The position numbers were made by a program, and so were the translations under genes. A model generated the notes under the pieces. That model was not told the DNA's origin. It saw only the letters and a program-made list of their open reading frames with translations, and ran no database searches. Shown piece after piece: positions 54,621-63,894 of a stretch of DNA of 64,000 nucleotides; position 1 is the stretch's first letter; every line of letters begins with the position of its first letter. The DNA is from Fibrobacterota bacterium (lineage in GTDB: Bacteria; Fibrobacterota; Chitinivibrionia; Chitinivibrionales; Chitinispirillaceae), in contig JAEZKP010000031.1 of assembly GCA_023436145.1 (NCBI GenBank), forward strand, positions 1 to 64,000. The letters run 5' to 3'.

Positions 54621-55235
54621 TTATTCCCCGAACAGATATTGACGTGTTCTGGGGCGAAGATATTCTTTGAAAAACTCCTGGAAATCCTCATCAGTCAAAC
54701 TGATCCGATAAGAACCATCCACCGGTCCGATCCTGAAGCCGGCTTTTATATTTTTGGAAAAGTTAAGCTTAATGCCTTTTTTAAGAAGATCAGATGCGCC
54801 TTTTTCAAATGCAGCGGCAAATTCCTGCTGCTTTTGTGCAGGAAGTAAGACCTCCAGTGCCGGGGTAACTCCATCTGCAGGTTTCCAGTTCTTAAGTACC
54901 GACTGAATGAGCTCTTTTACAGTTGAAGGATCGGACAATGCCCCTGAAGTTCCGCCTTCAATAACCCTGGCAGTAATCATCTCCAGAAGCTGCTGCTTTA
55001 CAGCAGAGACCGCCTGGGCTCCGGAAAGCTTTATCTCGGCTTCAGTGTTTCGCTTCAATTCTGTAGCCTGGTTCTGAGCTTCCAAGAGAATCTTCTCTGC
55101 CTGAGCTCTGGCATCGGCCAATATCCCGGCTGCTTTAGCCTCTGCCTCAGAAACCAGCTGCTTAGCACGCTGCTCACCCTTTTCAACACCTTCCTGGTAT
55201 ATCTTATTGGTCAGTTCCTGGATTTTTTGTTCCAT
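54621..55235 (-). CDS. ntpE: V/A-type ATPase subunit E (peripheral stalk)
   Basis: 204 residues. A long Ala/Glu/Lys-rich helix (AKQLVSEAEAKAAGILADAR) is followed by a globular C-terminal part, the usual layout of the stator stalk. First gene of the operon. RBS AGGGG six bases from ATG. The region upstream (55236-55767) is shared with murG. Confidence 0.92.
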   Translation of the reverse strand: MEQKIQELTNKIYQEGVEKGEQRAKQLVSEAEAKAAGILADARAQAEKILLEAQNQATELKRNTEAEIKLSGAQAVSAVKQQLLEMITARVIEGGTSGALSDPSTVKELIQSVLKNWKPADGVTPALEVLLPAQKQQEFAAAFEKGASDLLKKGIKLNFSKNIKAGFRIGPVDGSYRISLTDEDFQEFFKEYLRPRTRQYLFGE

Positions 55236-55767
55236 CGGCGTTCCCCTGTATTGGTGTAAATGTTAATATAATAATTCGACTTTAAAACTGACATCCCGGA
55301 AAAGACAGAAGACCGGGGTTAGCGGCAGAACCGCATCAGCACAGAAACCATGCAGTTCTTATATCTGTCATCCAAGACTGATTGATCTTCCATTTAAGCG
55401 CTAAAATAAGGCGCTTTCAGGCTATGCGCGAGTTAATACTTGTAAGAATTTTTAATATAATTCCAACTTCCGCGCATTGCAACCATAACCTTATATTTCG
55501 TCTCCGCAGGGAAATTATTTGATTTTTTAATACCCGCCTCCGCTTCAGATTAAATACCATAAATTCCCCAGTTAATCCAAATAGTGTATCAGTCATGCCT
55601 CATTAAATCAATACCATTTTATACTCGACTCCACTATTACTCTCAGCCGTTTAAGATTATTATCACTGCTTATGCAAATCCAGCCGGCCCTGATCTATTT
55701 TTGTGAGAGATATCTTAAATTTAAGCACGTGCTTCTCACTTTTTTCTGAAATAACCGGAGTGTTTTT
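55236..55767. other. 532-bp divergent non-coding region between V-ATPase and murG
   Basis: No convincing ORF. It must hold the promoters of the V-ATPase operon (minus) and murG (plus); no box pair is good enough to name. A 6-bp inverted repeat (AAGCGC/GCGCTT, 55396-55416) is the only clear structure. A few AT-rich stretches (TTAATATAATAATTC at 55262) could be a minus-strand -10 region. Confidence 0.5.
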
Positions 55768-56823
55768 TTGAAAAAGATTCTTCTTACCGGCGGAGGAACG
55801 GCAGGTCATGTTACTCCAAATATTGCCCTTCTTCCATCTTTGCGCAAAGCTGGATACGAAATACATTATATAGGAACAGCTGATGGTATCGAACATGAGC
55901 TGATAAAAAGAGAAAATATCACCTATCACCAGATCAGCGCTGGTAAGTTGCGTAGGTACTTTGATTTTAAAAACCTCACTGATCTTTTCAGAATTGCAGC
56001 AGGATTTTTTCAGTCACTTCTGATTGTTGCCAGATCAAAACCGGATATTGTTTTCAGTAAAGGTGGATTTGTCTCCTGCCCTGTAGTATGGGCATCCTGG
56101 TTTTTTGGCAGACCGGTTATTATCCACGAATCTGATATAAGTCCGGGGTTGGCCAATAAACTTTCTATTCCTTTTGCCAGAAAAATCTGTTACAGCTTTC
56201 CGGAAACCAGTAAATTCCTTCCTGCAGGCAAGGGAGTTCACAGCGGCCTTCCAGTCCGTCAATCCATTTTCTCCGGTAATAAAGATGAAGGCAGGCGTTT
56301 ATGCGGGTTTTCAGATGATAAACCGGTAGTCATGGTTATTTGCGGAAGTCAGGGATCACAGATTATAAATAAAGCAGTCCTGGAATCACTTCCGATACTT
56401 CTGACCCGTTTCAATATCTGCCATATCTGCGGTAAAGGGGGATTAACCGCAAATCAGCCAGGTTATCATCAGTTTGAATACGTTAATGATGAACTCCCCC
56501 ATCTTTTTGCCTTGTCTGATGTGGTAATTTCCAGATCCGGTGCTACTACACTGTTTGAATTACTGGCTTTATCTAAACCTGCACTTCTTATTCCGCTGGC
56601 TACAAATGCCAGTCGTGGGGATCAGATTCTTAATGCCAGATCCTTTGAAAAACAAGGTTTCAGTAAAGTACTTAATCAGAACCAGCTCAGTAAGGAAACT
56701 CTGACTGAGAATATCCAAATTGTTTACAGTAATCGCCAGGAAATGATTTCACTAATGAAAAATTCTCCTATACCTGATGGTGTTAAAGCTGTAGTTACAC
56801 TTATAGAGGAAATTACCTTATAA
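55768..56823 (+). CDS. murG: UDP-GlcNAc:lipid I N-acetylglucosaminyltransferase
   Basis: Adds GlcNAc to lipid I to make lipid II at the inner membrane. 351 residues, GT28 fold. Marks: ILLTGGGTAGHVTPNIAL, FSKGGFVSCPVVWA, IIHESDISPGLANKLSIPFA and VVISRSGATTLFELLALSKP (UDP-GlcNAc site). Start is TTG 55768 with GGAG about ten bases upstream. It is outside the usual dcw wall/division cluster; the ESDISPGLANKLSIPF form is typical of stand-alone MurG paralogues. A second copy in a dcw cluster elsewhere is possible. Confidence 0.92.
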   Translation: MKKILLTGGGTAGHVTPNIALLPSLRKAGYEIHYIGTADGIEHELIKRENITYHQISAGKLRRYFDFKNLTDLFRIAAGFFQSLLIVARSKPDIVFSKGGFVSCPVVWASWFFGRPVIIHESDISPGLANKLSIPFARKICYSFPETSKFLPAGKGVHSGLPVRQSIFSGNKDEGRRLCGFSDDKPVVMVICGSQGSQIINKAVLESLPILLTRFNICHICGKGGLTANQPGYHQFEYVNDELPHLFALSDVVISRSGATTLFELLALSKPALLIPLATNASRGDQILNARSFEKQGFSKVLNQNQLSKETLTENIQIVYSNRQEMISLMKNSPIPDGVKAVVTLIEEITL

Positions 56824-56843
56824 CCGGTTTTTTTAAAATCAGA

Positions 56844-57503
56844 ATGGAAAAGATCATTTCACAATTACCATCAGAAAAGTTTATCCAACAGTACTCTCCA
56901 TTACGGGAAGTAAAAGACTGTGAATTTATCAGAGCCCATCAGGCAGTGAATTTTTTTGAGTTCTGGGATGCTCTGGAAAAAGATCTGGGAAAAGAGTGCA
57001 TTCCTTTCTGGGGAGCGGTCTGGCCCGGAGCCAAATCTCTGGCCCGTTTTTTAAAGGAGCAGAAGCACCTTCTCAGAAATAAGACAGTACTTGATTTTGG
57101 ATGCGGCAGCGGCATTGTCAGTATTGCCGCAGCACTGCAGGGGGCAAGTAGAGTGGTTGCAAACGATATCGATCCTGTAGCACTCTATATTGCACAGAAA
57201 AATTTCTCTGCAAATGGAGTAGAAGTGGAAACAGAGCCTGCGGACCTGTTAAGCCATCCCCCAAAGAGCTGTTTCGACCTGATTTTTGCAGTTGACATGT
57301 TCTATGAACGCTCCACTTCTGATCTGTTACTGAATTTTCTGAATAGTCAAATACAAAAGGGAGCAGAGGTTATAATCGCTGATGGAAACAGGCCATTTGC
57401 ACCTCAAAACAGAACAACAACAATCTTAAAAGAAAATATAGCGGTGGACAGAGAATTGGAAGGGGTCAGCGATCGCACCGTGCGAATTATGAAATTGTAT
57501 TAA
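56844..57503 (+). CDS. Class I SAM-dependent methyltransferase (ETFB/NNT1-like)
   Basis: 219 residues. SAM motif VLDFGCGSGIVSIAA (about 76), acidic VVANDIDPVALYIAQKNF, and DLIFAVDMFYE as post-II. The stretch FWGAVWPGAKSLARFL just before the core is typical of the ETFB-lysine methyltransferase/FAM86-like group that methylates proteins. The target is unknown. It is 20 bp downstream of murG and likely co-transcribed. Weak RBS. Confidence 0.82.
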   Translation: MEKIISQLPSEKFIQQYSPLREVKDCEFIRAHQAVNFFEFWDALEKDLGKECIPFWGAVWPGAKSLARFLKEQKHLLRNKTVLDFGCGSGIVSIAAALQGASRVVANDIDPVALYIAQKNFSANGVEVETEPADLLSHPPKSCFDLIFAVDMFYERSTSDLLLNFLNSQIQKGAEVIIADGNRPFAPQNRTTTILKENIAVDRELEGVSDRTVRIMKLY

Positions 57504-57834
57504 CCTAAACGTTCTCACCATTTTTTCCGTTTTTGAAAAATCCTTTCCCCCCAGAAAATTGTTTTCTTAGAAAAAAGCCCTTACAGGGGCAATTGTTTAT
57601 GGGTCTACACTGACGTAGAAATTAATAATAGAATACCGTTTTGGAGAAACCAGATAGTCCCTTCAGGTTCTACCAGCCACTAACCATCTGGCGCAGGCAT
57701 AACTTTTGCATACACCATCTACTGGAACGCGCATGTCTTTTTGAGGTCTTTGTTACACCCATTTTGGGAGAAGGAAAATAATTCAGCATGTTTATAATAT
57801 AAAACATCATTTGTTCATTCAACAAAGAGGGAGA
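57504..57834. other. Non-coding gap before the M23 peptidase gene
   Basis: About 330 bp without a convincing gene. A small GC-rich inverted repeat (GCCCT-TACA-GGGGC) near 57571-57584 may close the murG/methyltransferase transcript. TATAAT at 57793-57798 is a possible -10 for the peptidase gene but has no good -35 at the right distance. Confidence 0.4.
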
Positions 57835-58716
57835 ATGAGACTGTTAAAGCGGCTTACTATATGTATATCCAACCTTGCTAATGTCCAGTTTCTGTTTATC
57901 CCTGAGCATAATTCTAAGTCCATTTATCGCCTAAACTCAAAAGTTTATCTTGTTTTTCTCCTATTCTGCCTTTTAAGCCTGGGTGGTTTATTTAGAACTC
58001 TGTTCCATCTTACCGATCAGGTGAGTACTTATATTACCGTTAATTTCCAATTGAAAAAAAACCATCACTATAACTCTCTGGTAAACGTTCTTAATCACCT
58101 TCTCGACCAGTCCATAAGTCTTATACACTTACTCCCCTCCTCTGCGCCCGATTATCCTAAAAACCTTATTATCATTCCCGAATTTATCAGTAGTTCCAGC
58201 CTCTTCCCACTTATCACACCAAACAGCGTAGAGCAGCTGTTAAAAACATACGAATTCAGGTATAATTTACAAAACACAGCTCCGGTAAAACACAGCTCCG
58301 CTTCAGATCTGCTGGTTTTTGGTTGCCCCACTGAAGGCAGAATCACCTCACATTTTGGTAAAAGAACAGATCCGGTTTTTGAAGGAACCGCCATTCATCA
58401 TGGTATCGATATCGCTTCCGGCATAGGCACTCCGGTACTGGCTGCAGCGGATGGCAGAGTAAAATTTTTAGGAAACAAAACACACTGGGGAAATGTAATA
58501 ATCGTCGATCACCCGAAAGGATATCAAACCATTTATGCGCATCTGCACAAATTTGGTATTTCCAACGGTGATACTGTAAGCAGAGGACAAATGATAGGAT
58601 ATCTGGGTAACACCGGTAAAAGCACAGGCCCACATCTGCATTATGAGATTCGTTATTTCGGGAAACCCTTAAACCCTCTGCCATTTCTTTTGCCTGCAGA
58701 TATCATCGCAGATTGA
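57835..58716 (+). CDS. M23 (LytM-type) peptidoglycan endopeptidase
   Basis: 293 residues from ATG 57835 (AGAGG upstream); a TTG at 57811 would add eight residues. One N-terminal membrane helix (VYLVFLLFCLLSLGGLF, about 42-60), a periplasmic linker, and a C-terminal LytM domain. Zinc ligands are in HHGIDIASG (HxxxD) and GPHLHYEIR (HxH). Likely cuts peptide cross-bridges to allow wall growth or shape change; the family also has regulatory members, but these lack the ligands, and this one has all. Membrane-anchored on the periplasmic side. Confidence 0.92.
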   Translation: MRLLKRLTICISNLANVQFLFIPEHNSKSIYRLNSKVYLVFLLFCLLSLGGLFRTLFHLTDQVSTYITVNFQLKKNHHYNSLVNVLNHLLDQSISLIHLLPSSAPDYPKNLIIIPEFISSSSLFPLITPNSVEQLLKTYEFRYNLQNTAPVKHSSASDLLVFGCPTEGRITSHFGKRTDPVFEGTAIHHGIDIASGIGTPVLAAADGRVKFLGNKTHWGNVIIVDHPKGYQTIYAHLHKFGISNGDTVSRGQMIGYLGNTGKSTGPHLHYEIRYFGKPLNPLPFLLPADIIAD

Positions 58717-58933
58717 TTTATTTAATAAAGCTCATCGGAAAACCTGGAGTTAGCTTTGGAATCAGTGCAGGTCTTTTATTATCTTAGTGCATCAATTTTC
58801 TGTTTTCCATAGTTTTATGAAAACGATTTTCTTTCTTACTATTCTCCTGGTTTTTCCATCCTCCTTTTAGCAGCCGAGAGCGGAGAACGGAATGACCTAT
58901 GGACTCTGACTAAAGAAGGGATGCCTCCTGTTT

Positions 58934-61249
58934 ATGCCTTTAAATATTAAAGATCAACTGGTTAACGATTTTAATCTTCAGCCTCTTCAGGTTGAGAACA
59001 CTCTGGCTCTATTTGATGAGGGTGCAACGGTTCCTTTCATTGCACGTTACCGAAAAGAGAGAACGGGGTCACTCGATGAAATCCAGATCCGGGATCTTCT
59101 TCATAAATACATTTATTACAAAGAGTTAGAAGAACGTAAAACAACCATTCTGGAGAGTATCAGTTCTCAGGGAAAATTAACTCCTGAACTGGAACAGAAG
59201 ATAAATGCCACCTTAAGCAAAACCGAACTGGAAGACCTCTATCTTCCCTACAAACCTAAAAGAACTACCCGTGCTACCAAAGCCAAAGAAGCCGGACTTG
59301 AGCCGTTGTCACGATTTCTGGTGGATCTTAGCGATTCCACCTCCGATCTTCTGGCAAAAGCATCTGAATTTCTCAATCCGGAAAAAGAGATTGATACTCC
59401 CCAGAAGGCTCTGCAGGGTGCTTGTGATATTTTGGCTGAAGAATTGTCCGACAATGCAGATATCCGTAAATGGATGAGGGAACTGGCAACGGAACAGGGT
59501 ATCATAACCAGTCAGGTGAAAAAAGAATTCGAAGGACAGAAGACCAAATTCGAGATGTATTATAATTACAAAGAAAGTGTCAAGACACTTCCGTCTCACA
59601 GAATTCTAGCCATGTTTCGGGGAGAGCGGGAAAAAGTACTGCGGGTATCATTAGAAGTCCCAACCCAGGCTGCACTGCACTTTTTAGAAAACCAGTTAAT
59701 TAAGCATTCTGACAGTGCATCAGCTGAAATTCTGAAAAACACGGTTGCGGACAGCTTCAACCGGCTGCTGCTTCCTGCAACAGAAACCGAGATCCGTAAA
59801 GAGATACGGGAACGTGGAGAGGAGGAAGCATTCAAGGTTTTTGGAGAAAATCTGGAAGCGCTTCTTTTAAGTGCACCTGCGGGGAGAAAAGCGGTTATGG
59901 GAGTTGATCCGGGTTTTCGAACCGGCTGTAAGGTGGCTATAGTCGATGATACCGGAAAATATCACGAATACTCTCCTATTTTCCCTCATGAACCACAGAA
60001 AAAAACCGAAGAAGCAAAAACCACAGTGCTTGGGTACATTAAAAAGTACGGAATTAAACTTATTGCGATTGGAAATGGAACAGCCAGCCGGGAAACCGAT
60101 GAATTCATACGAATTATTTTAAAGGAATTACCGGAAGAGGAGCGCCCGGTTAGTGTTGTTGTCAATGAGGCCGGAGCCAGTGTCTACAGTGCCTCCGAAG
60201 TAGCAATTAAGGAATTTCCGGATCTGGATGTGACAGTCAGAGGAGCCATCTCCATAGCCCGCCGTCTTCAGGACCCGCTCTCTGAACTGGTTAAAATCGA
60301 TCCCAAATCTATCGGGGTGGGCCAGTACCAGCACGATGTTAATCAATCCAAACTGAAGGATTCTCTGGATGAGGTAGTGGAGAGTTGTGTAAACCGGGTC
60401 GGTGTAGATGTAAATTTAGCATCAGAAGAGTTATTGAAATACGTCTCAGGATTAAACCGGCTTATTGCCGCCAACATTGTGAATTATCGAAATCAGCATG
60501 GGGCATTTCCCTCACGGGATACACTTTTAGAAGTACCTGGACTGGGTGAAAAGAAATTTCAGCTCAGTGCCGGTTTCCTGCGCATCCCTGAAGCAAATAA
60601 TCCTCTTGACAATTCATCGGTTCATCCGGAAAGATATGAGCTGGTAAAGAAAATGGCAGCAGAACTGAAGACCACACTGCACGAACTTATCGGCAACCAG
60701 GTTCTTATCAGGTCCATAGACAAGAAGAAATTCATATCAGACGATGTGGGTTTACCCACCATAGAGGACATCCTTCAGGAGCTGGAAAAACCGGGACGAG
60801 ATCCCAGAGCCGAATTCCGGTATGCCAGATTTGATGAAACGGTGATGGAAATAAAGGACCTCAAAGAAGGGATGATTCTGGAAGGGACAGTCACCAATGT
60901 CACCAATTTCGGTGCATTTGTGGATATCGGGGTTCATCAGGACGGGTTGGTACACATTTCCGAGCTGGCAGACCGTTTTGTGGATGATCCCAAAAAAGTG
61001 GTGAAAGTGGGCCAGGTGGTAAAAGTAAAGGTTATGAAAGTGGATGCCGAACTAAAGCGCATCTCTCTTTCCATGAAGCTTTCAGAAGGGCCATCGGCAC
61101 CTAAAGGGACTCATCCTTCCAGAGAGCAGAAAAGCAAACTTCCCGACAGTAAAGATCTGGCTAAAAAGTACTCATCCAGTAAAGATAATGACAAACAGAA
61201 GCTTAAGACTTATAAGCCGAAATTCAATATAAGGCAGATAATGAAATAG
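58934..61249 (+). CDS. tex: Tex family transcription accessory / RNA-binding protein
   Basis: 771 residues with full Tex layout: N-terminal helical domain (FNLQPLQVENTLALFDEGAT), YqgF/RNase H-like domain (AVMGVDPGFRTGCKVAIVDD at about 320), helix-hairpin-helix region (LLEVPGLGEKKFQLSAGF at about 530) and S1 domain (MILEGTVTNVTNFGAFVDIG at about 640-720). A Lys/Ser-rich tail closes it. Tex binds RNA and acts on transcription elongation. The RBS is poor. The first bases overlap the end of a short frameshifted ORF at 58817-58957. Confidence 0.96.
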   Translation: MPLNIKDQLVNDFNLQPLQVENTLALFDEGATVPFIARYRKERTGSLDEIQIRDLLHKYIYYKELEERKTTILESISSQGKLTPELEQKINATLSKTELEDLYLPYKPKRTTRATKAKEAGLEPLSRFLVDLSDSTSDLLAKASEFLNPEKEIDTPQKALQGACDILAEELSDNADIRKWMRELATEQGIITSQVKKEFEGQKTKFEMYYNYKESVKTLPSHRILAMFRGEREKVLRVSLEVPTQAALHFLENQLIKHSDSASAEILKNTVADSFNRLLLPATETEIRKEIRERGEEEAFKVFGENLEALLLSAPAGRKAVMGVDPGFRTGCKVAIVDDTGKYHEYSPIFPHEPQKKTEEAKTTVLGYIKKYGIKLIAIGNGTASRETDEFIRIILKELPEEERPVSVVVNEAGASVYSASEVAIKEFPDLDVTVRGAISIARRLQDPLSELVKIDPKSIGVGQYQHDVNQSKLKDSLDEVVESCVNRVGVDVNLASEELLKYVSGLNRLIAANIVNYRNQHGAFPSRDTLLEVPGLGEKKFQLSAGFLRIPEANNPLDNSSVHPERYELVKKMAAELKTTLHELIGNQVLIRSIDKKKFISDDVGLPTIEDILQELEKPGRDPRAEFRYARFDETVMEIKDLKEGMILEGTVTNVTNFGAFVDIGVHQDGLVHISELADRFVDDPKKVVKVGQVVKVKVMKVDAELKRISLSMKLSEGPSAPKGTHPSREQKSKLPDSKDLAKKYSSSKDNDKQKLKTYKPKFNIRQIMK

Positions 61250-61270
61250 GTGTAATCCTGTTTTGATTTA

Positions 61271-61553
61271 TTAAAGCGAGGGTAATTTAGAGAGTTTCAC
61301 CTTTAAATACCCTGCTTTTTTCTGGTCTTCTGGATGTGATTCAACACCTAATATGGTTATTTCATTTTTTCCTGGATCATATACAAAAAATAACGTACAG
61401 GTTCGAATCCTGAAAATTTAGTAAAATCTTATCTCTATCGAGTATATTTCTATCTGTTCCTGAAACAATACCACTTACAGATATTTTGTATTGGATTTCA
61501 AATTTAAAGCTGTTTTTTTGGAAACCATAATAACCATTAATAATAAACTCTTT
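61271..61553 (-). pseudogene. Probable broken toxin-like (RelE/ParE-type?) gene
   Basis: Two minus-strand frames read as protein but have no start codon and are joined only by a frameshift near 61400. The C-terminal piece (61271-61417, 48 residues) contains TLFFVYDPGKNEITILGVES and HPEDQKKAGYLKVKLSKL, which reads like the end of a RelE/ParE-type toxin. The other piece (61377-61553) has FKFEIQYKISVSGIVSGTD and ends in the middle of the gap. The family call is weak; that the stretch is decayed coding sequence is more likely. It fills the 306 bp between tex and the glycosyltransferase gene. Confidence 0.35.
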
Positions 61554-61555
61554 TT

Positions 61556-62773
61556 ATGGCCAAGTTTCTCTCTATCAATGCAAGTTATGTAGTAAAAGGT
61601 GGGGCTGACCGCTTTTTTACCGTTCTGAACTCACTTTTACGCCAAAACGGACATCAGGTGCTGACCTTCACCACAGCTCCAGAGAACATTAGCTCACTAG
61701 ATACATATCCACCAGGCACATATTTCACAAAGGAATACAAGGAAAGAGGTGGAATCAGGCAAAAGATCGGAAATCTGTTAAGAATCTTTTACTCGGCCAA
61801 GATATCAGCCGACCTGGAAAAGGTACTGGAAAAAGAAAAACCAGACATAGCTCTTATCCACAACATCTACCACCGGATACCTTATAGCATTGTGAAGACT
61901 CTTAAAAGACATGGAGTAAAGATCCTGTGGTGGCTTCATGATTACAAATGGATCTGCCCTAATCATCAGCTTTTCACCCAGGGCTCGGTCTGCCGGCGTT
62001 GTCTTAATTCATCATTTTTGAATGCGATTTTTCATCGTTGCCAAAAAGGTTCTTTGGTTGACAGTATAATTGTCACATTACTGAATTATCATATCGCCAT
62101 TACCAAATATCAAAGATATGTGGATTGTTTTATCGCCCCGTCCAGATTCAGTTCTGAAATTCACGTCAAATTAGGTAAAGTAGTCCATTTAGAACATTTC
62201 AACCATATCAGCCAATTCCCATGTCAAGCAGGGAAGAAGCAACAAACCAATCCCTATGCCCTGTATGCAGGAAGAGTAGAACCCAATAAGGGTATAAAAA
62301 TGCTTGTGGACAGTTTCGCAGAAATGTATTTCAGACTTAAAATTGTGGGTAATGGCAACTTTCTTGAAGAGATCAGTGACTATTGCAAAAGATTGAAATT
62401 TAATAATATTGAATTTGAGGGTTTTCAGCCTCCGGAAAAACTGCCCTCTTATTATGAGAGCTCTCTATTTACCATAGTTCCATCACAATGGTACGAGGTT
62501 TTCGGCTTAAGCATTCTGGAATCCTTCTCTTTTGGAAAGCCAGTGGTTGCATCAGGAATCGGTGCGATTCCTGAAATCATTGAACATGAGAAATCGGGTT
62601 TGCTGTATGATGCATACAGTAAAGAGGATCTGAAAGAAAAAATCACCTATATGTTTCAGCATCAGGACAAAGTCAGCGAAATGGGCAAATACGCCCGGAG
62701 TATCGTTGCAGAAAAATACTCACCTGTAAAATATATGCATAATCTGCTGAAGCTTATTGATTCTCTTTATTGA
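61556..62773 (+). CDS. GT4-family glycosyltransferase
   Basis: 405 residues, GT-B fold. Marks: VVKGGADRFFTVLNSLLRQN at the N-terminus, ILWWLHDYKWICPNHQLFTQ with a CRRC Cys pair close by, YAGRVEPNKGIKMLVDSF at about 237 and the donor site SQWYEVFGLSILESFSFGKP at about 313 with EVFGLSILE as EX7E motif. Cytoplasmic, acts on a lipid-linked sugar of a surface polysaccharide. Weak RBS. Its 3' end overlaps that of the epimerase gene on the other strand by 20 bp. Confidence 0.93.
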   Translation: MAKFLSINASYVVKGGADRFFTVLNSLLRQNGHQVLTFTTAPENISSLDTYPPGTYFTKEYKERGGIRQKIGNLLRIFYSAKISADLEKVLEKEKPDIALIHNIYHRIPYSIVKTLKRHGVKILWWLHDYKWICPNHQLFTQGSVCRRCLNSSFLNAIFHRCQKGSLVDSIIVTLLNYHIAITKYQRYVDCFIAPSRFSSEIHVKLGKVVHLEHFNHISQFPCQAGKKQQTNPYALYAGRVEPNKGIKMLVDSFAEMYFRLKIVGNGNFLEEISDYCKRLKFNNIEFEGFQPPEKLPSYYESSLFTIVPSQWYEVFGLSILESFSFGKPVVASGIGAIPEIIEHEKSGLLYDAYSKEDLKEKITYMFQHQDKVSEMGKYARSIVAEKYSPVKYMHNLLKLIDSLY

Positions 62774-63785
62774 AATAGTTTTTCTCCAGCCACTTTACAG
62801 TTTCAGCACACCCCTGATCTATTGTATATGGTGGATTGAATCCGGTCGCATCTTGAAATTTTTTGGTTGATATGAAATTTATGTTTCTGGTGGTCCACCG
62901 CACAGTTTCCCGGGTAAAGAAAGGTTTTTTTGAATAAGGCGATACTATTGGTGGAAATGGACAAATGCGGGCAATCAATTCAAATGCCGCAGCAATCGCA
63001 TTCGCCACTGGTACGGGTATGTGCAAGGGAAGATATTTTCTGTCCATTGTACGGGCAATAGCATCGATCACCTCTTTAATGGTATAAGATCTTGACTCTG
63101 AAATATAGAAAAGAGTATTATCGGATTTATTGCTTTCTGCAGCCAGAGTGATAGCTGCTACCGTATTGCCTACATAACAGAACTCCATGAGGGCATCACC
63201 GGAGCCTATAAAAGGATAAAAGCCCCTTCTAACCATTCCAAAAAGCTTAGGCACCACAAGTAATGTACCAGGACCATAGATCATCGGCAGCCGCAATACA
63301 GTTCTCTTAAAGGTCCATTTATCGGACAAAACCAGTTTTTCTGCCTCCAGTTTGCTTTTTCCATAATTGTTGTCCGGGTTCGGAGGATCATCCTCTACAC
63401 GTGGGTTAATGCCATCCCCATAGCCCGCCGCTTCGACAGTACTGATGAAAACAAACTTTTTGACTCCTGATTTTTGAGCATCATTAAGAAGCAGGCTGGT
63501 ACCTTTTATATTAACCGCCTGAAAATCCTCCCAGGATTTTCGCAAATCATTTCTGGGAATGGCAGCCAGATGGATCACCAGCTCCATAGAATCGGTAATG
63601 TTTTGAAGCGATTGGGAGTCACTTAAATCAGCTTTAACCCACTCTATTTCCTCTTTCGAGATAAAATAAAGTGGCCGGTCTTCATGGTGCAAGCCCCTGA
63701 CCTGATAACCGTTATCGACAAGATATCTGCAAAGATGCTGACCAATGAATCCTTCTGCACCGGTAACTAATACTCTCTTTTTCAT
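62754..63785 (-). CDS. NAD-dependent epimerase/dehydratase (extended SDR)
   Basis: 343 residues from ATG 63785; TTG 63812 would add nine. The cofactor motif is VLVTGAEGFIGQHLCRYLVD (TGxxGFIG). Catalytic YGKSKLEAEKL gives Tyr and Lys, with FISTVEAAGYGDG as the serine strand. The chain length and the C-terminal domain match nucleotide-sugar epimerases or dehydratases, with some 3-beta-HSD-like features. Probably makes a surface sugar precursor. Convergent with the glycosyltransferase, so a joint role is likely but not shown. Confidence 0.9.
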   Translation of the reverse strand: MKKRVLVTGAEGFIGQHLCRYLVDNGYQVRGLHHEDRPLYFISKEEIEWVKADLSDSQSLQNITDSMELVIHLAAIPRNDLRKSWEDFQAVNIKGTSLLLNDAQKSGVKKFVFISTVEAAGYGDGINPRVEDDPPNPDNNYGKSKLEAEKLVLSDKWTFKRTVLRLPMIYGPGTLLVVPKLFGMVRRGFYPFIGSGDALMEFCYVGNTVAAITLAAESNKSDNTLFYISESRSYTIKEVIDAIARTMDRKYLPLHIPVPVANAIAAAFELIARICPFPPIVSPYSKKPFFTRETVRWTTRNINFISTKKFQDATGFNPPYTIDQGCAETVKWLEKNYFNKENQ

Positions 63786-63894
63786 TTCACCATTCTTAAT
63801 AAATTGATACAATAGCCTTACCTGGACACTCTACTCCAGAGTGAGCTTAATCTAAAAAAATACTTTTTGCTATATGTTCTTTCCGGTGATTATT

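Noticed and set aside
61395..61415. tRNA T-arm-like sequence (CAGGTTCGAATCCTG)
   Set aside because: No acceptor stem, D-arm or anticodon arm can be built upstream at the correct distance, and the stretch reads better as decayed coding sequence on the other strand.
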